Shown: positions 35,786 to 43,543 of the stretch, one piece after another
How positions within the stretch are numbered: position 1 is the first letter of the stretch
Layout of the letters: every line of letters starts with the position of its first letter
NCBI GenBank assembly: GCA_003228735.1
Contig: QIFG01000035.1
Coordinates: 1-55,830, forward strand
Direction: 5' to 3'
Source of the DNA: Zetaproteobacteria bacterium
GTDB taxonomy: Bacteria > Pseudomonadota > Zetaproteobacteria > Mariprofundales > Mariprofundaceae
Length of the DNA stretch: 55,830 nucleotides
Notes under the pieces: generated by a model
Database searches by the model: none
What the model was told of the DNA's origin: nothing
What the model saw: only the letters and a program-made list of their open reading frames with translations
Made by a program: the position numbers and the translations under genes

Positions 35786-36601
35786 CTAATGCTGACATCC
35801 GGGACAATAGAAGGTGCTGCGTCCGGCCTGCACGATTCTCTGAATGACATGACCGCAACGGGGACACGCCTCCCCCTTTCGCCCATAGACCTGAAATCCA
35901 AAGGCAAAATAACCGGGTTTGCCGTCCACCTGCACAAAATCACTGATTGTACTGCCACCGGCTTCGATGGCCTCGTGCAATATCTCTTTCACATGTTGCA
36001 CCAGAAGTTGCAGTCGCCTCAAACTGATACGACCGGCGTGTCTTGCCGGGTGAATGCCGGCCCGGAACAACGCTTCGGAGGCATAGATGTTGCCGATGCC
36101 AACCACGGCCTTCGCATCCATAAGCACATGCTTGATCGGCGCCTGGCGATTGCAACAGCGCTCGTATAAATATTTCCCATCGAATGCATTCGACAATGGT
36201 TCTGGCCCCAGGTTCCTGAACCAGGCATGTTGCTGCCAGCTTTCCGCAGACATCAGGCCCGCATAACCAAACCTGCGAGCATCACGGTAGCGCAGGCTGG
36301 AGCCATCATCGAAATCAATGCGCACATGTTCATGCCTGGCTTTCGGCTCATCCCTGGGAAGCACATGAAACTGGCCGGTCATGCCCAGATGCCAGGCCAG
36401 CAAAAGACCATCATTGAACTCGAACAGCAGATACTTGGCCCGCCGCGTTATCCGTTGGCAACTGAGGCCTGCAAGCACGTCCAGATCCGGCAGCGGGTAG
36501 CGCAGCGCAGGCACGGCACAATGCACGGATTGGATGCGCCGGCCGATCACCAGAGGCTCCAGACCCCGCCGCACCACTTCCACTTCGGGCAGTTCAGGCA
36601 T
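35786..36601 (-). CDS. mutM: Formamidopyrimidine-DNA glycosylase MutM
   Basis: A 271-residue base-excision repair enzyme that removes oxidised purines such as 8-oxoguanine. The chosen start (ATG at 36601, behind a G-run) gives the conserved N-terminus PELPEVEVVRRGLEP, in which Pro2 is the catalytic nucleophile and Glu3 assists. RRAKYLLFEF holds the conserved lysine. The C-terminal zinc finger has four cysteines (CPRCG and CPGCQ). The frame extends 16 codons further upstream, but that would bury the catalytic proline. Confidence 0.95.
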   Translation of the reverse strand: MPELPEVEVVRRGLEPLVIGRRIQSVHCAVPALRYPLPDLDVLAGLSCQRITRRAKYLLFEFNDGLLLAWHLGMTGQFHVLPRDEPKARHEHVRIDFDDGSSLRYRDARRFGYAGLMSAESWQQHAWFRNLGPEPLSNAFDGKYLYERCCNRQAPIKHVLMDAKAVVGIGNIYASEALFRAGIHPARHAGRISLRRLQLLVQHVKEILHEAIEAGGSTISDFVQVDGKPGYFAFGFQVYGRKGEACPRCGHVIQRIVQAGRSTFYCPGCQH

Positions 36602-36688
36602 ATCACCCCCCGAAATCCCTGATTTACAACCCTCAGGTCGTCTGTGCATGATGATGCTTGAACATCGTCAAACGGCAAGGAGGGATGA

Positions 36689-37000
36689 ATGCAGGTAGCT
36701 ATCGTACACGTTCATGTCAAACCGGAATGCGTGGAGGATTTCATTGCAGCCTCGCGCGCCAACCATGAGGCAAGTATTCAGGAGCCCGGTAACCAGCGCT
36801 TCGATGTGCTGCAGTCAGCGGATGATCCCAACCGCTTCGTGTTGTATGAAGCCTATGCCAGCGCCGAAGATGCAGCCGCGCACAAACAAACCGGGCACTA
36901 TCTGACCTGGCGGGAGACCGTGGCCGACATGATGGCCGAGCCGCGCCAAGGCGTGCCGTACACGGGGCTATTCCCCGAACATACAACTGGCCAGGAATAA
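36689..37000 (+). CDS. Antibiotic biosynthesis monooxygenase (ABM) domain protein
   Basis: A 103-residue single-domain ABM protein, probably a dimer with a ferredoxin-like fold. Visible are VHVKPECVEDFIAASRANHEAS, NQRFDVLQSADDPNRFVLYEAYAS and HKQTGHYLTWRETV. Close relatives include YgiN/LsrG-type quinol or signal-molecule enzymes; the substrate here is unknown. The ATG follows AAGGAGG. Two broken C-terminal copies lie at 37570-37679 and 39038-39187, so this is the intact member of a local gene family. Confidence 0.83.
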   Translation: MQVAIVHVHVKPECVEDFIAASRANHEASIQEPGNQRFDVLQSADDPNRFVLYEAYASAEDAAAHKQTGHYLTWRETVADMMAEPRQGVPYTGLFPEHTTGQE

Positions 37001-37044
37001 TTTTCCAGGTACATTACAGGCCCATCAACTTTCGGGAGGAAAAC

Positions 37045-37248
37045 ATGTTACGAAAACTGTTGAGCACCACACTTGCTATCCTGTTTATAGCTTCGATGAG
37101 CACGGCGGCGCTGGCCGATTCAGATCACTCCAACAGCAATAGCAATGCGAACAAGAGTTCAAACTCAAGCAACAAAAATGACCATGGAAACAAAAACAGC
37201 AATTCGAATGAAGATCATGAAGACGATGATGAGGAGCATGACGATTAA
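37045..37248 (+). CDS. Small secreted Asn/Ser/Asp/His-rich peptide
   Basis: A 67-residue protein with a clean signal peptide (KLLSTTLAILFIASMSTAALA). The mature part is about 42 residues, almost only Asn, Ser, Lys, His, Asp and Glu, and ends in an acidic EDHEDDDEEHDD tail. The ATG follows GGGAGG. There is no cysteine and no fold signature; the mature peptide should be disordered and could bind metal ions through its His and acidic residues (inference). A paralogue with a basic instead of acidic tail is encoded at 39260-39427, also just behind an ABM sequence. Confidence 0.7.
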   Translation: MLRKLLSTTLAILFIASMSTAALADSDHSNSNSNANKSSNSSNKNDHGNKNSNSNEDHEDDDEEHDD

Positions 37249-37348
37249 CCAAATGTCTCTATAGCGTTGACGGCAGGCACAGAACACGTGCATGCCGTTG
37301 GCTCACACCATGATTCTTCTTTATCTGAACCGGAATTTCCCTGACATA

Positions 37349-37575
37349 TCAGAAATACAGCTCGGCCTGCAGGGCGCAGAGATTCTCGCGCCGGCCGAAT
37401 TCGCTGATGTTCTTGCCACTGAAAAGCAGTGCAAAGGCGCTGATGTCGAGATTCTCGGCAGCCGACCAACTCAGGTTCGGCAGGAAAAACCGGCTGTTAT
37501 CGCTTGCATCCCAGATGACTGTGCCAGCCAGCCGCCACAACGGCCTGATGTCATAACCGGCTGAAAAGGCGGCGG
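37349..37575 (-). pseudogene. C-terminal fragment of an outer-membrane barrel gene
   Basis: The minus strand encodes the last 70 or so residues of the barrel at 48802-49944 (FSAGYDIRPLWRL, AGTVIWDASDN, FGRRENL and a C-terminal AELYF). Upstream, the similarity stops abruptly at GGCGGCGGC near 37570, where an ABM gene fragment on the other strand begins. It has no start or signal peptide and is a decayed copy. The shared GGCGGC suggests joining at microhomology. Confidence 0.8.
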
Positions 37576-37679
37576 CGCACAAGCTGACCGAGCACTACGA
37601 AACTTGGCGGGAGACCGTGACCGACATGATGGCCGAGCCGCGCCAAGGTGTGCCGTATAACGGCCTGCTGCCTTTATGA
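37570..37679 (+). pseudogene. C-terminal fragment of an ABM monooxygenase gene
   Basis: The plus strand encodes AAAHKLTEHYETWRETVTDM and continues to a GVPYNGLLPL end and a TGA at 37677-37679. This matches the last 35 residues of the ABM protein at 36689-37000. The first two thirds are missing, replaced by the tail of the barrel gene fragment on the opposite strand. It is not expressed as an ABM protein. Confidence 0.8.
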
Positions 37680-37742
37680 ATACAAAATACAGACTTGAAC
37701 CAGCCCCGGTTTAACGGATTTTGTTCATGATTACCGCCACAT

Positions 37743-38981
37743 TCAGGCCTTTTCTTCTTCCCATAATGCACTGATCGGAACAGCAAGCATGCGGTCTCCG
37801 AATGGCAACACCGTGTTACCGGTATAAAGAACGATGCCATGAATGAATTTCTTTCCCGAAGCTTCCGCTAATGTTTGCAGACCTGCAAAATCTCTCAGGC
37901 CAACTTTGGCTGCGGATTTTACCTCGATGCCAACAATACCACCCCCCGAACGCTCCAGAATTAAATCAACTTCTCTACCAGCACTGGTGCGGAAGTGGTA
38001 CATGCGCGCCTGTGTGTGAGACCAGCCCAATTGCTTACGTATTTCCCCAACGATAAAACTCTCCAGCATCGGCCCGGCTAACGGTGACTGCGCCAATTCC
38101 GCCTCATTTTCCAAACCGGCCAGATGGGATGCCAGCCCGCTATCCAGCAAATGAATCTTTGGGGATTTGACCAACCGTTTGGAAAGGTTCCCTGACCATG
38201 CCGGCAGGGGTTGATACAAAAAAGCAGTTTCCAACATTGCCAGATAGCGCCGGAGCGTACTATGCGCAATACCTGTTGAGCGTGACAGCTCCGCCATGTT
38301 CAGCAGACCTGAAGTGCGAACCGCGAGCAATGACAATAGGCGCGGCATCTCCACCAATCCTTCGATATTGGCAAGCTCTCTCACATCCCGTTGCAACATC
38401 GTATTCACATAGGAACGAAACCACGCTGAACGGCGCGAGGTGATTTTTCGCGCTATTGCCTCTGGAAACCCGCCGCGCAACATAAGCGAATGCACCGGAG
38501 CATCCGCCCTTATGCTGGTTACTGGTAATGACTCAGGATCAAATGTCCTGTCCACCCAATTATCCCGCACGCCCAGGATTTCTCCTTGCGACAAGGGCAT
38601 CAAAGTGATGATTTCCATACGTCCTGCCAGTGATTCCGAGATACCCGGCAGCAGCAGCACATTGGCCGAGCCTGTCAGCAGGAATCGCCCGGGACGGCGG
38701 TCTTCATCCACAGCCTGTTTAATAGCCGGAAAAAGCGCGGGGGCGTGTTGCACCTCATCAATCACCGCCATGCCCTGAATGCCTTGAAGAAACCCTTTCG
38801 GATCGCTGCGGGCGGCAGCTAATGTCGCCGCGTCATCCAGGGTGACATATTGACCGCCATGCTCTTTCAGTAGCTGTTGCGCCAATGTGCTTTTTCCAAC
38901 CTGACGGGCGCCATTGAGCAACACAACCGGCGTGTCAGCCAGTGCGGCCTGTATACTTTCCAGGGTATTTCGCCGGTACAT
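37743..38981 (-). CDS. ATPase with C-terminal DUF4143
   Basis: A 412-residue AAA-like ATPase. Walker A is LLNGARQVGKSTL near residue 22 and Walker B is MAVIDEVQHAP. A sensor-like LLTGSANVLLL follows, then DUF4143, whose PD-(D/E)XK-like end contains REVDLIL and GIVGIEVKSAAK. Such genes are common in accessory regions; their cellular role is not established, although a toxin- or nuclease-like function has been suggested. It lies between two ABM gene fragments, so it may have arrived in or split a duplicated unit. Confidence 0.82.
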   Translation of the reverse strand: MYRRNTLESIQAALADTPVVLLNGARQVGKSTLAQQLLKEHGGQYVTLDDAATLAAARSDPKGFLQGIQGMAVIDEVQHAPALFPAIKQAVDEDRRPGRFLLTGSANVLLLPGISESLAGRMEIITLMPLSQGEILGVRDNWVDRTFDPESLPVTSIRADAPVHSLMLRGGFPEAIARKITSRRSAWFRSYVNTMLQRDVRELANIEGLVEMPRLLSLLAVRTSGLLNMAELSRSTGIAHSTLRRYLAMLETAFLYQPLPAWSGNLSKRLVKSPKIHLLDSGLASHLAGLENEAELAQSPLAGPMLESFIVGEIRKQLGWSHTQARMYHFRTSAGREVDLILERSGGGIVGIEVKSAAKVGLRDFAGLQTLAEASGKKFIHGIVLYTGNTVLPFGDRMLAVPISALWEEEKA

Positions 38982-39037
38982 GGCGTATATATAGCCACTC
39001 AGTGGCGATTTTGCAAACCTTTAAGACATCCCTGTTG

Positions 39038-39187
39038 CGCTTCGTGCCGTATGAAGCCTATGCAAACGCCGAGGATGCTGCCGCGCACAAACAGACCGCA
39101 CATTACGAAACTTGACTGAATACCGTGGCAAACATGATGGCCGAACCGCGCCATGGTGTGCCGTACGACGGGCTGCTGCCCCGCTAA
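39038..39187 (+). pseudogene. Second broken ABM monooxygenase fragment
   Basis: The plus strand reads RFVPYEAYANAEDAAAHKQT and ends with PRHGVPYDGLLPR and a TAA. That is the C-terminal half of the ABM protein at 36689-37000. An in-frame TGA at 39113-39115 replaces the tryptophan of the HYETW segment, and the N-terminal half is missing. It is followed, as at the intact locus, by a small secreted peptide gene. Confidence 0.8.
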
Positions 39188-39259
39188 ACATCCGCTTTGT
39201 TTTCTGGTGGAGGTGTTCATTTTCACTTGGTATCGGCGCCCATAATCCGGAGGGTGAAT

Positions 39260-39427
39260 ATGCCGCATAAATTATTCACTTCATTGCCGGCCGTTGCTTT
39301 CATGGCTTCCATAAACCCTGTGGCGCTTGCCGGTTCCAACAATTCAACCGATAATGCGCGCAATGGAAACAAACGGCACAAGCGAAATTCGAAGCATAAA
39401 CCGCAGACCAGTGGTCCGGGGCGGTGA
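39260..39427 (+). CDS. Small secreted Asn/Lys/Arg-rich peptide (paralogue)
   Basis: A 55-residue protein: a signal-peptide-like start (LFTSLPAVAFMASINPVALA) followed by about 32 polar residues with Asn, Arg, Lys and His (NGNKRHKRNSKHKP). The ATG at 39260 follows GGAGGGTGAAT. Position and layout match the peptide at 37045-37248, but this tail is strongly basic whereas the other is acidic. No function is known. Confidence 0.6.
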   Translation: MPHKLFTSLPAVAFMASINPVALAGSNNSTDNARNGNKRHKRNSKHKPQTSGPGR

Positions 39428-39483
39428 TCTGTCAGTCTGTTTCTGTTTGCTAATGGATAGTAAAATCAGCGGGAGAAAACGCG

Positions 39484-41070
39484 ATGGCTCACATTGAAGG
39501 GCTTGGTAAGGGTTTATTGGCCGTAGCCTCAAAATTGGGCAAGCTGGAGATATCGAATGAGCGTATTTCCAAGTCCCGCGAGGAAATCAAGCAGCTACTT
39601 TCAGAATACAAGTCTCAGGCCAGGGACGAGGTCGATCCCCGGCTGAAATCCAAGCTTAAAAACTACCTGAAAAAACTAAACGCAAATTCGCGTGTGCCAT
39701 TTAACTTTCGGCTCGAAGTCATGGACATGTTCACGGATTGCATGGAAATACTCGATGATGATCTGGTTCCTGAGGTTCTCAACTCCTACAAGGTGGCCAT
39801 CGAGGTGCTGTACAGGCACGCATTGAAAGATCAGGAGCTTGCGCCGCCTCTGGCTGAGCTGGCCGCCATGGCCATGACACTGGCAACCCGCACCCTGCGC
39901 AAAACCGCACGGCAGTACAGGCGCACTTCACTTATCGGTATCCGGGAAACACTGTCACTGGCAAAAATCGGGCTGGAGTTGACTGGCAAGTTCAATCTCG
40001 AAGGGACAGAAGGAGCCCACATCTTACGCCAGCAAATTGCCCTGCATGAGATCATTCGCTCGATGCGCACCAGGGCCATGACCGTAATCGATCAGGATAC
40101 GGTGATTGACACCATCCAGGAGAACATGCACGAAGATCATTTGATTGACGTCCGCTTCATTCCGAGGGATTCACACATCGAAGCCCTGGGCTTTGCACTG
40201 ATCGCCGATGTCCAGAAACCCCATTTGCCACCACGGAAAAGTCTCAGACTCAATGAGACAACTCATGACGACATCATTCTCTGTGAGTTGGACCTGCTCG
40301 TGACCAAGCTCATCGAAGAAATGAAAAGTGCGCAAAGTCTCATGGGGAAGTCGGCCAGCCATTATCACGATGAATATGCCTTCGTCAGCGAAAAGCTGAA
40401 TAGATCCATGGTGTCCGGGCTAGCGGTGATAGACATGATGCGGGAAAAAAAACGCATCTATGAGCGCAAACCTCCCAGCCCCGCCATATACATCCAGATC
40501 GAGGAGGATGTGGGACAGGTAATGTCTACGCTGGCCGAAAATAAGCAACGCTCCCCCTTTATCCTGCAGAGCGCTAATACGGGCGAGGCGGGCATCTGGC
40601 TGGCCGTGGACGTTTCCGAAGGAGGTTATTGCCTCGAAAAAATGCCTTCGGATGCCAAAACAGCGCCCTCCCGGTTTGTGGTCAGCGACCTTGTCTATGT
40701 CATTGCCTTAACGCGCGCCGAGACGGGCTCAAAAGACTGGAAGGAGCTCGACCGTTCACTGTGCACCGTATGCTGGTATGAGATGGAGGCCAACAACGTT
40801 GCACGCATCGGCCTTGCCAAGTTGAAGAATGGAGAAATCAGGCACGCACGCATCACGAGCAGCCTGCTTTCAACCGAGGCCCCGAAAGACTTTGCCGCTT
40901 TTGTGGAAAACATTTCAGAAAACAAGCTGGGAATCTGGACTGTTGGAATGGATATGGCTCAAGATGTATGTATTGAAATCCATACGGCAAATGGCGTGCA
41001 GACGGGCAAGATCGGCAAACCCATGAAATGCGGCGCTAACTACACGGTTTACAGCTGCAAGCTGGAATAA
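39484..41070 (+). CDS. Unknown 528-residue cytoplasmic protein, possibly PilZ-like at the C-terminus
   Basis: I do not recognise a family. The N-terminal 90 residues are charged and helical (coiled-coil tendency), and a helical middle part runs to about residue 370. The final 160 residues are mostly beta strands. The segment WLAVDVSEGGYCLE resembles the DxSxxG strand of PilZ-type domains, and the sequence after it has a beta-barrel-like pattern, but the leading RXXXR of PilZ is not clear. There is no signal peptide or membrane span. The ATG at 39484 has only a weak GGGAG further upstream. It sits alone between accessory genes. Confidence 0.6.
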   Translation: MAHIEGLGKGLLAVASKLGKLEISNERISKSREEIKQLLSEYKSQARDEVDPRLKSKLKNYLKKLNANSRVPFNFRLEVMDMFTDCMEILDDDLVPEVLNSYKVAIEVLYRHALKDQELAPPLAELAAMAMTLATRTLRKTARQYRRTSLIGIRETLSLAKIGLELTGKFNLEGTEGAHILRQQIALHEIIRSMRTRAMTVIDQDTVIDTIQENMHEDHLIDVRFIPRDSHIEALGFALIADVQKPHLPPRKSLRLNETTHDDIILCELDLLVTKLIEEMKSAQSLMGKSASHYHDEYAFVSEKLNRSMVSGLAVIDMMREKKRIYERKPPSPAIYIQIEEDVGQVMSTLAENKQRSPFILQSANTGEAGIWLAVDVSEGGYCLEKMPSDAKTAPSRFVVSDLVYVIALTRAETGSKDWKELDRSLCTVCWYEMEANNVARIGLAKLKNGEIRHARITSSLLSTEAPKDFAAFVENISENKLGIWTVGMDMAQDVCIEIHTANGVQTGKIGKPMKCGANYTVYSCKLE

Positions 41071-41100
41071 GTTTCACGGGATGAAACTCGCCGTACTACT

Positions 41101-41491
41101 TTAGAAATAGACCTCTGCCTGCAGGGCATAGAGGTTTTCCCTTCGACCGAATTCGCTTTCTTGTTTGCCGTCAAACAGCAGTGCAAACAGGCTGACATCA
41201 ATATTCTCGGCAGCCGACCAACTCAGGCTCGGCAGAAAGAATTGGCTATTGTCGCTCGCATCCCAAATCACCGTGCCGGCCAGCCGCCACAGCGGCGTGA
41301 TATCGTAGCCGGCTGAAAGGGCGATGGCATGCCTGGCCAGAGAATACAGTCTGTCCACCGGTGCAAGAACAGGAGCCGTACCAGGTGCACCATTGTAAAA
41401 GTATTCGGCAAGCAGGTATAATCCGTCCGGGAAGACATCGTTGCTCAAGGTATAGTCATAGCCAATCGAGGCTTGAGCATAGGCCTTGCCA
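41101..41491 (-). pseudogene. Truncated outer-membrane barrel gene at the island edge
   Basis: The minus strand encodes the last 130 residues of a paralogue of the barrel at 48802-49944 (GKAYAQASIGYDYT, EYFYNGAPG, FGRRENLYALQAEVYF). The match ends abruptly at 41491. The next bases on the plus strand belong to the NiCoT nickel transporter gene, whose stop codon is only three bases away. The missing upstream half is not found beside it. This is the left boundary of the GC-rich CO island. Confidence 0.85.
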
Positions 41492-41494
41492 GAA

Positions 41495-42331
41495 TTAGAG
41501 CGAGGACGACCAAGCCTTCGTCGGTCCGCCAGTGCGGGCGAGGCGCAGGGCGAAGAAGAAGCTCAGCGCAACGACGAGGATGAAAGAAAGGCCGAAGGCG
41601 AGCTCCTTGCCGTCGACCCAGGCGGCGACCTCCGGCGAAGCGTACTTCGCGATGCCGAAGCCGGCCACCAGCAGGGACAATCCGCCCACGGCCAGCCCCA
41701 TCACGCGCGAGGCAACGCAGGCGATGCGGTCGGCGCGGCGGATCAGGCGCGAGATCCACAGGCCGTTGATGCCGTCCGTCAGCATCATGCCGAGCATGAA
41801 GAGCAGGCCCAGCGTGAGCGCGTGCGCCACACCGCCGAACTGCATGCCGGTGAAAGCGAACAGAGCCGTCTGACTCATGGTATCGAAGGAGAAGGCGAAA
41901 AAGGCGCCGACCAGCGCGATCAGCGCGGGGTTGCCGGTACGCTGCAGACGCGCGAAGAAGCGGCCCTTGAGGCCCACTGTCTGCACGACTTCGTTGGGCC
42001 GCGTTGTCAGTACCGCCACGAGATTCAAGGCCCCAAGCAAAGCAAGGAAAGTGATGGATATCCAGGCGCCGAAATCCTCCAGCCACTCCGGCACAGCCCA
42101 GCGCTGCGCCACCGAGCCGACGGCCAGCGCGATGACAATCACCACCGCACCGTGACCGAGCGAAAAGAGCGCGCCGCACCAGCGCGCGAGTTTCGGATTC
42201 TGGCGCGCGTTAAAGCGGGTCAGGCCGTCGATGGTGGCGAGATGGTCGGCATCGAGGCCGTGCTTAACGCCGAGCGTGAACACCAACAGCATCAGTGCCA
42301 GCCAATCGTTGGGCAGAGTATCCATGGGCAT
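41495..42331 (-). CDS. NiCoT-family nickel/cobalt transporter
   Basis: A 278-residue inner-membrane permease with about seven hydrophobic spans. The NiCoT signature HX4DH is seen as KHGLDADHLATIDG at residues 24-30. Later segments (FAFSFDTMSQTALFA, LFMLGMMLTDGINGLW) are also family-like. It probably imports nickel for the CODH C-cluster. It is the last gene of the coo operon, and its stop codon lies three bases from the truncated barrel gene. Confidence 0.85.
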   Translation of the reverse strand: MPMDTLPNDWLALMLLVFTLGVKHGLDADHLATIDGLTRFNARQNPKLARWCGALFSLGHGAVVIVIALAVGSVAQRWAVPEWLEDFGAWISITFLALLGALNLVAVLTTRPNEVVQTVGLKGRFFARLQRTGNPALIALVGAFFAFSFDTMSQTALFAFTGMQFGGVAHALTLGLLFMLGMMLTDGINGLWISRLIRRADRIACVASRVMGLAVGGLSLLVAGFGIAKYASPEVAAWVDGKELAFGLSFILVVALSFFFALRLARTGGPTKAWSSSL

Positions 42332-42360
42332 CTACTGCGCGCTTATGAGGAAAGCTTAAT

Positions 42361-42732
42361 TCATCCTAACGGGGATTCGTGCCAAGACTTCAAACCAGTT
42401 GATTCTTCAGGCATCACCGTTGGTTCGGATGTTCCGTTCCGAAAAGCATCCTGCCGCTTTGAAGATTTTGTAAAACCTTCATAAGCGCCGGCCTCCGTTC
42501 CACCGTCCTTGCCGTCTTGGAGTTCTGGGCCGGGCTGCGGCAGCACCGGCTTCGCGGCAGCCCGAAAAACAGTGTCGTCGAAGAGGTGGGGGGAGGGGAT
42601 ATCGTGATGATCGTGGCAATGGGCCGTCCCGTCGGCATGGATATGCCAGCCTCCGTCCTTCTGGCGGGCACGCCGGGCCTCGTCATCGGGCGCGCCGTTT
42701 TTCGGCTTATCGCAACCGCAACCGTCACACAT
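42361..42732 (-). CDS. Cys/His-rich small protein, putative nickel chaperone
   Basis: A 123-residue protein of no family I can name. It begins MCDGCGCDKPK and then has GWHIHADGTAHCHDHHD: one Cys cluster and one His/Asp cluster within 50 residues. The remaining 70 residues are polar and low in structure. HypB-type hydrogenase maturation proteins have a similar N-terminal Cys plus His-rich stretch but also a GTPase domain, which is absent here. CooJ, a His-rich nickel chaperone in classical coo operons, is the functional analogue I would propose. It overlaps cooC by eight bases, and the ATG follows GGAGG. Nickel binding is inferred. Confidence 0.65.
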   Translation of the reverse strand: MCDGCGCDKPKNGAPDDEARRARQKDGGWHIHADGTAHCHDHHDIPSPHLFDDTVFRAAAKPVLPQPGPELQDGKDGGTEAGAYEGFTKSSKRQDAFRNGTSEPTVMPEESTGLKSWHESPLG

Positions 42733-43543
42733 GGTCGTACCTCCTTTCCTCAGCCTGTCCGGTGCCGGCCAGCGCGCTTTCAATGCTGTCGGCGATGGCG
42801 GCAACGTCCATCGCCAACTGTCGATCGAGTGCGTACAAGACCTGCCCGCTACGGTCGGCTGCAATCGCTTCGGGCGAGGCGTCGAGGCAGCCGATCAGCG
42901 GTATGCCCGGTGCGTTTTCCGCGAAGAAGCGCCGGTCGGCCTCGCTGCCCACTTTGTTGCCGACGAGCAGCAGATTCTCGATACCAATATCCGCAGCAAG
43001 CACTCTGATCTGCTCCACCGTGCGCATGCTGCGGTGAGTCGGCTCCGCTACCGCCAGCATCACATCCACCGCTTCCGCGGTGCCCCGCCCCAGATGCTCG
43101 ACGCCGGCATAGAGATCGAGCAGCACGACCTCGTCGCATTGCAGCACGACATGCTGCACCAGTTGTTTGAGCAACGCGCTCGCCGGGCAGATGCAGCCGG
43201 CTCCACCCTGCTGCACGGCGCCCAGCAGCAGCAGCCGGATGCCGTTGTGCTCCTCGGAAAATCGGTCCGGCAGGTCGCTCACCCGTGGATTGAGCTTGAA
43301 GAAATTACCCGCCACCTCGCCCAAGCTCGATCCGGTGCGTTCGGCGATCAGATCCCGCATTTCCGCGATGGGCGTTAGTTCGAGCATCTTGTCCGCCGGG
43401 AAGCCCAACGCCGCACCGAGGCAGGGAGATGGGTCGGCGTCAATGGCCAGCACAGAACGGCCGCGGCCGGCATAGTGGTAGGCCAACAGGCTGGTCAGCG
43501 TGGTCTTGCCGACGCCACCCTTGCCGGTGATGGCGATCTTCAT
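42725..43543 (-). CDS. cooC: CODH nickel-insertion ATPase CooC
   Basis: A 272-residue MinD/SIMIBI-class ATPase that loads nickel into the CODH C-cluster. The deviant Walker A is ITGKGGVGKTT with lysines at 8 and 13. The CxC metal motif GCICPAS (Cys117 and Cys119) should hold Ni or Zn across the dimer. The ATG at 43543 overlaps the stop of the upstream oxidoreductase (ATGA). The next gene, the Cys/His-rich protein, overlaps its end, pointing to coupled synthesis of maturation factors. Confidence 0.93.
   Translation of the reverse strand: MKIAITGKGGVGKTTLTSLLAYHYAGRGRSVLAIDADPSPCLGAALGFPADKMLELTPIAEMRDLIAERTGSSLGEVAGNFFKLNPRVSDLPDRFSEEHNGIRLLLLGAVQQGGAGCICPASALLKQLVQHVVLQCDEVVLLDLYAGVEHLGRGTAEAVDVMLAVAEPTHRSMRTVEQIRVLAADIGIENLLLVGNKVGSEADRRFFAENAPGIPLIGCLDASPEAIAADRSGQVLYALDRQLAMDVAAIADSIESALAGTGQAEERRYDHV

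Noticed and set aside
39113-39115. TGA in the ABM fragment as a recoded tryptophan
   Set aside because: The fragment lacks its N-terminal half, so it is a decayed copy whatever the codon means.
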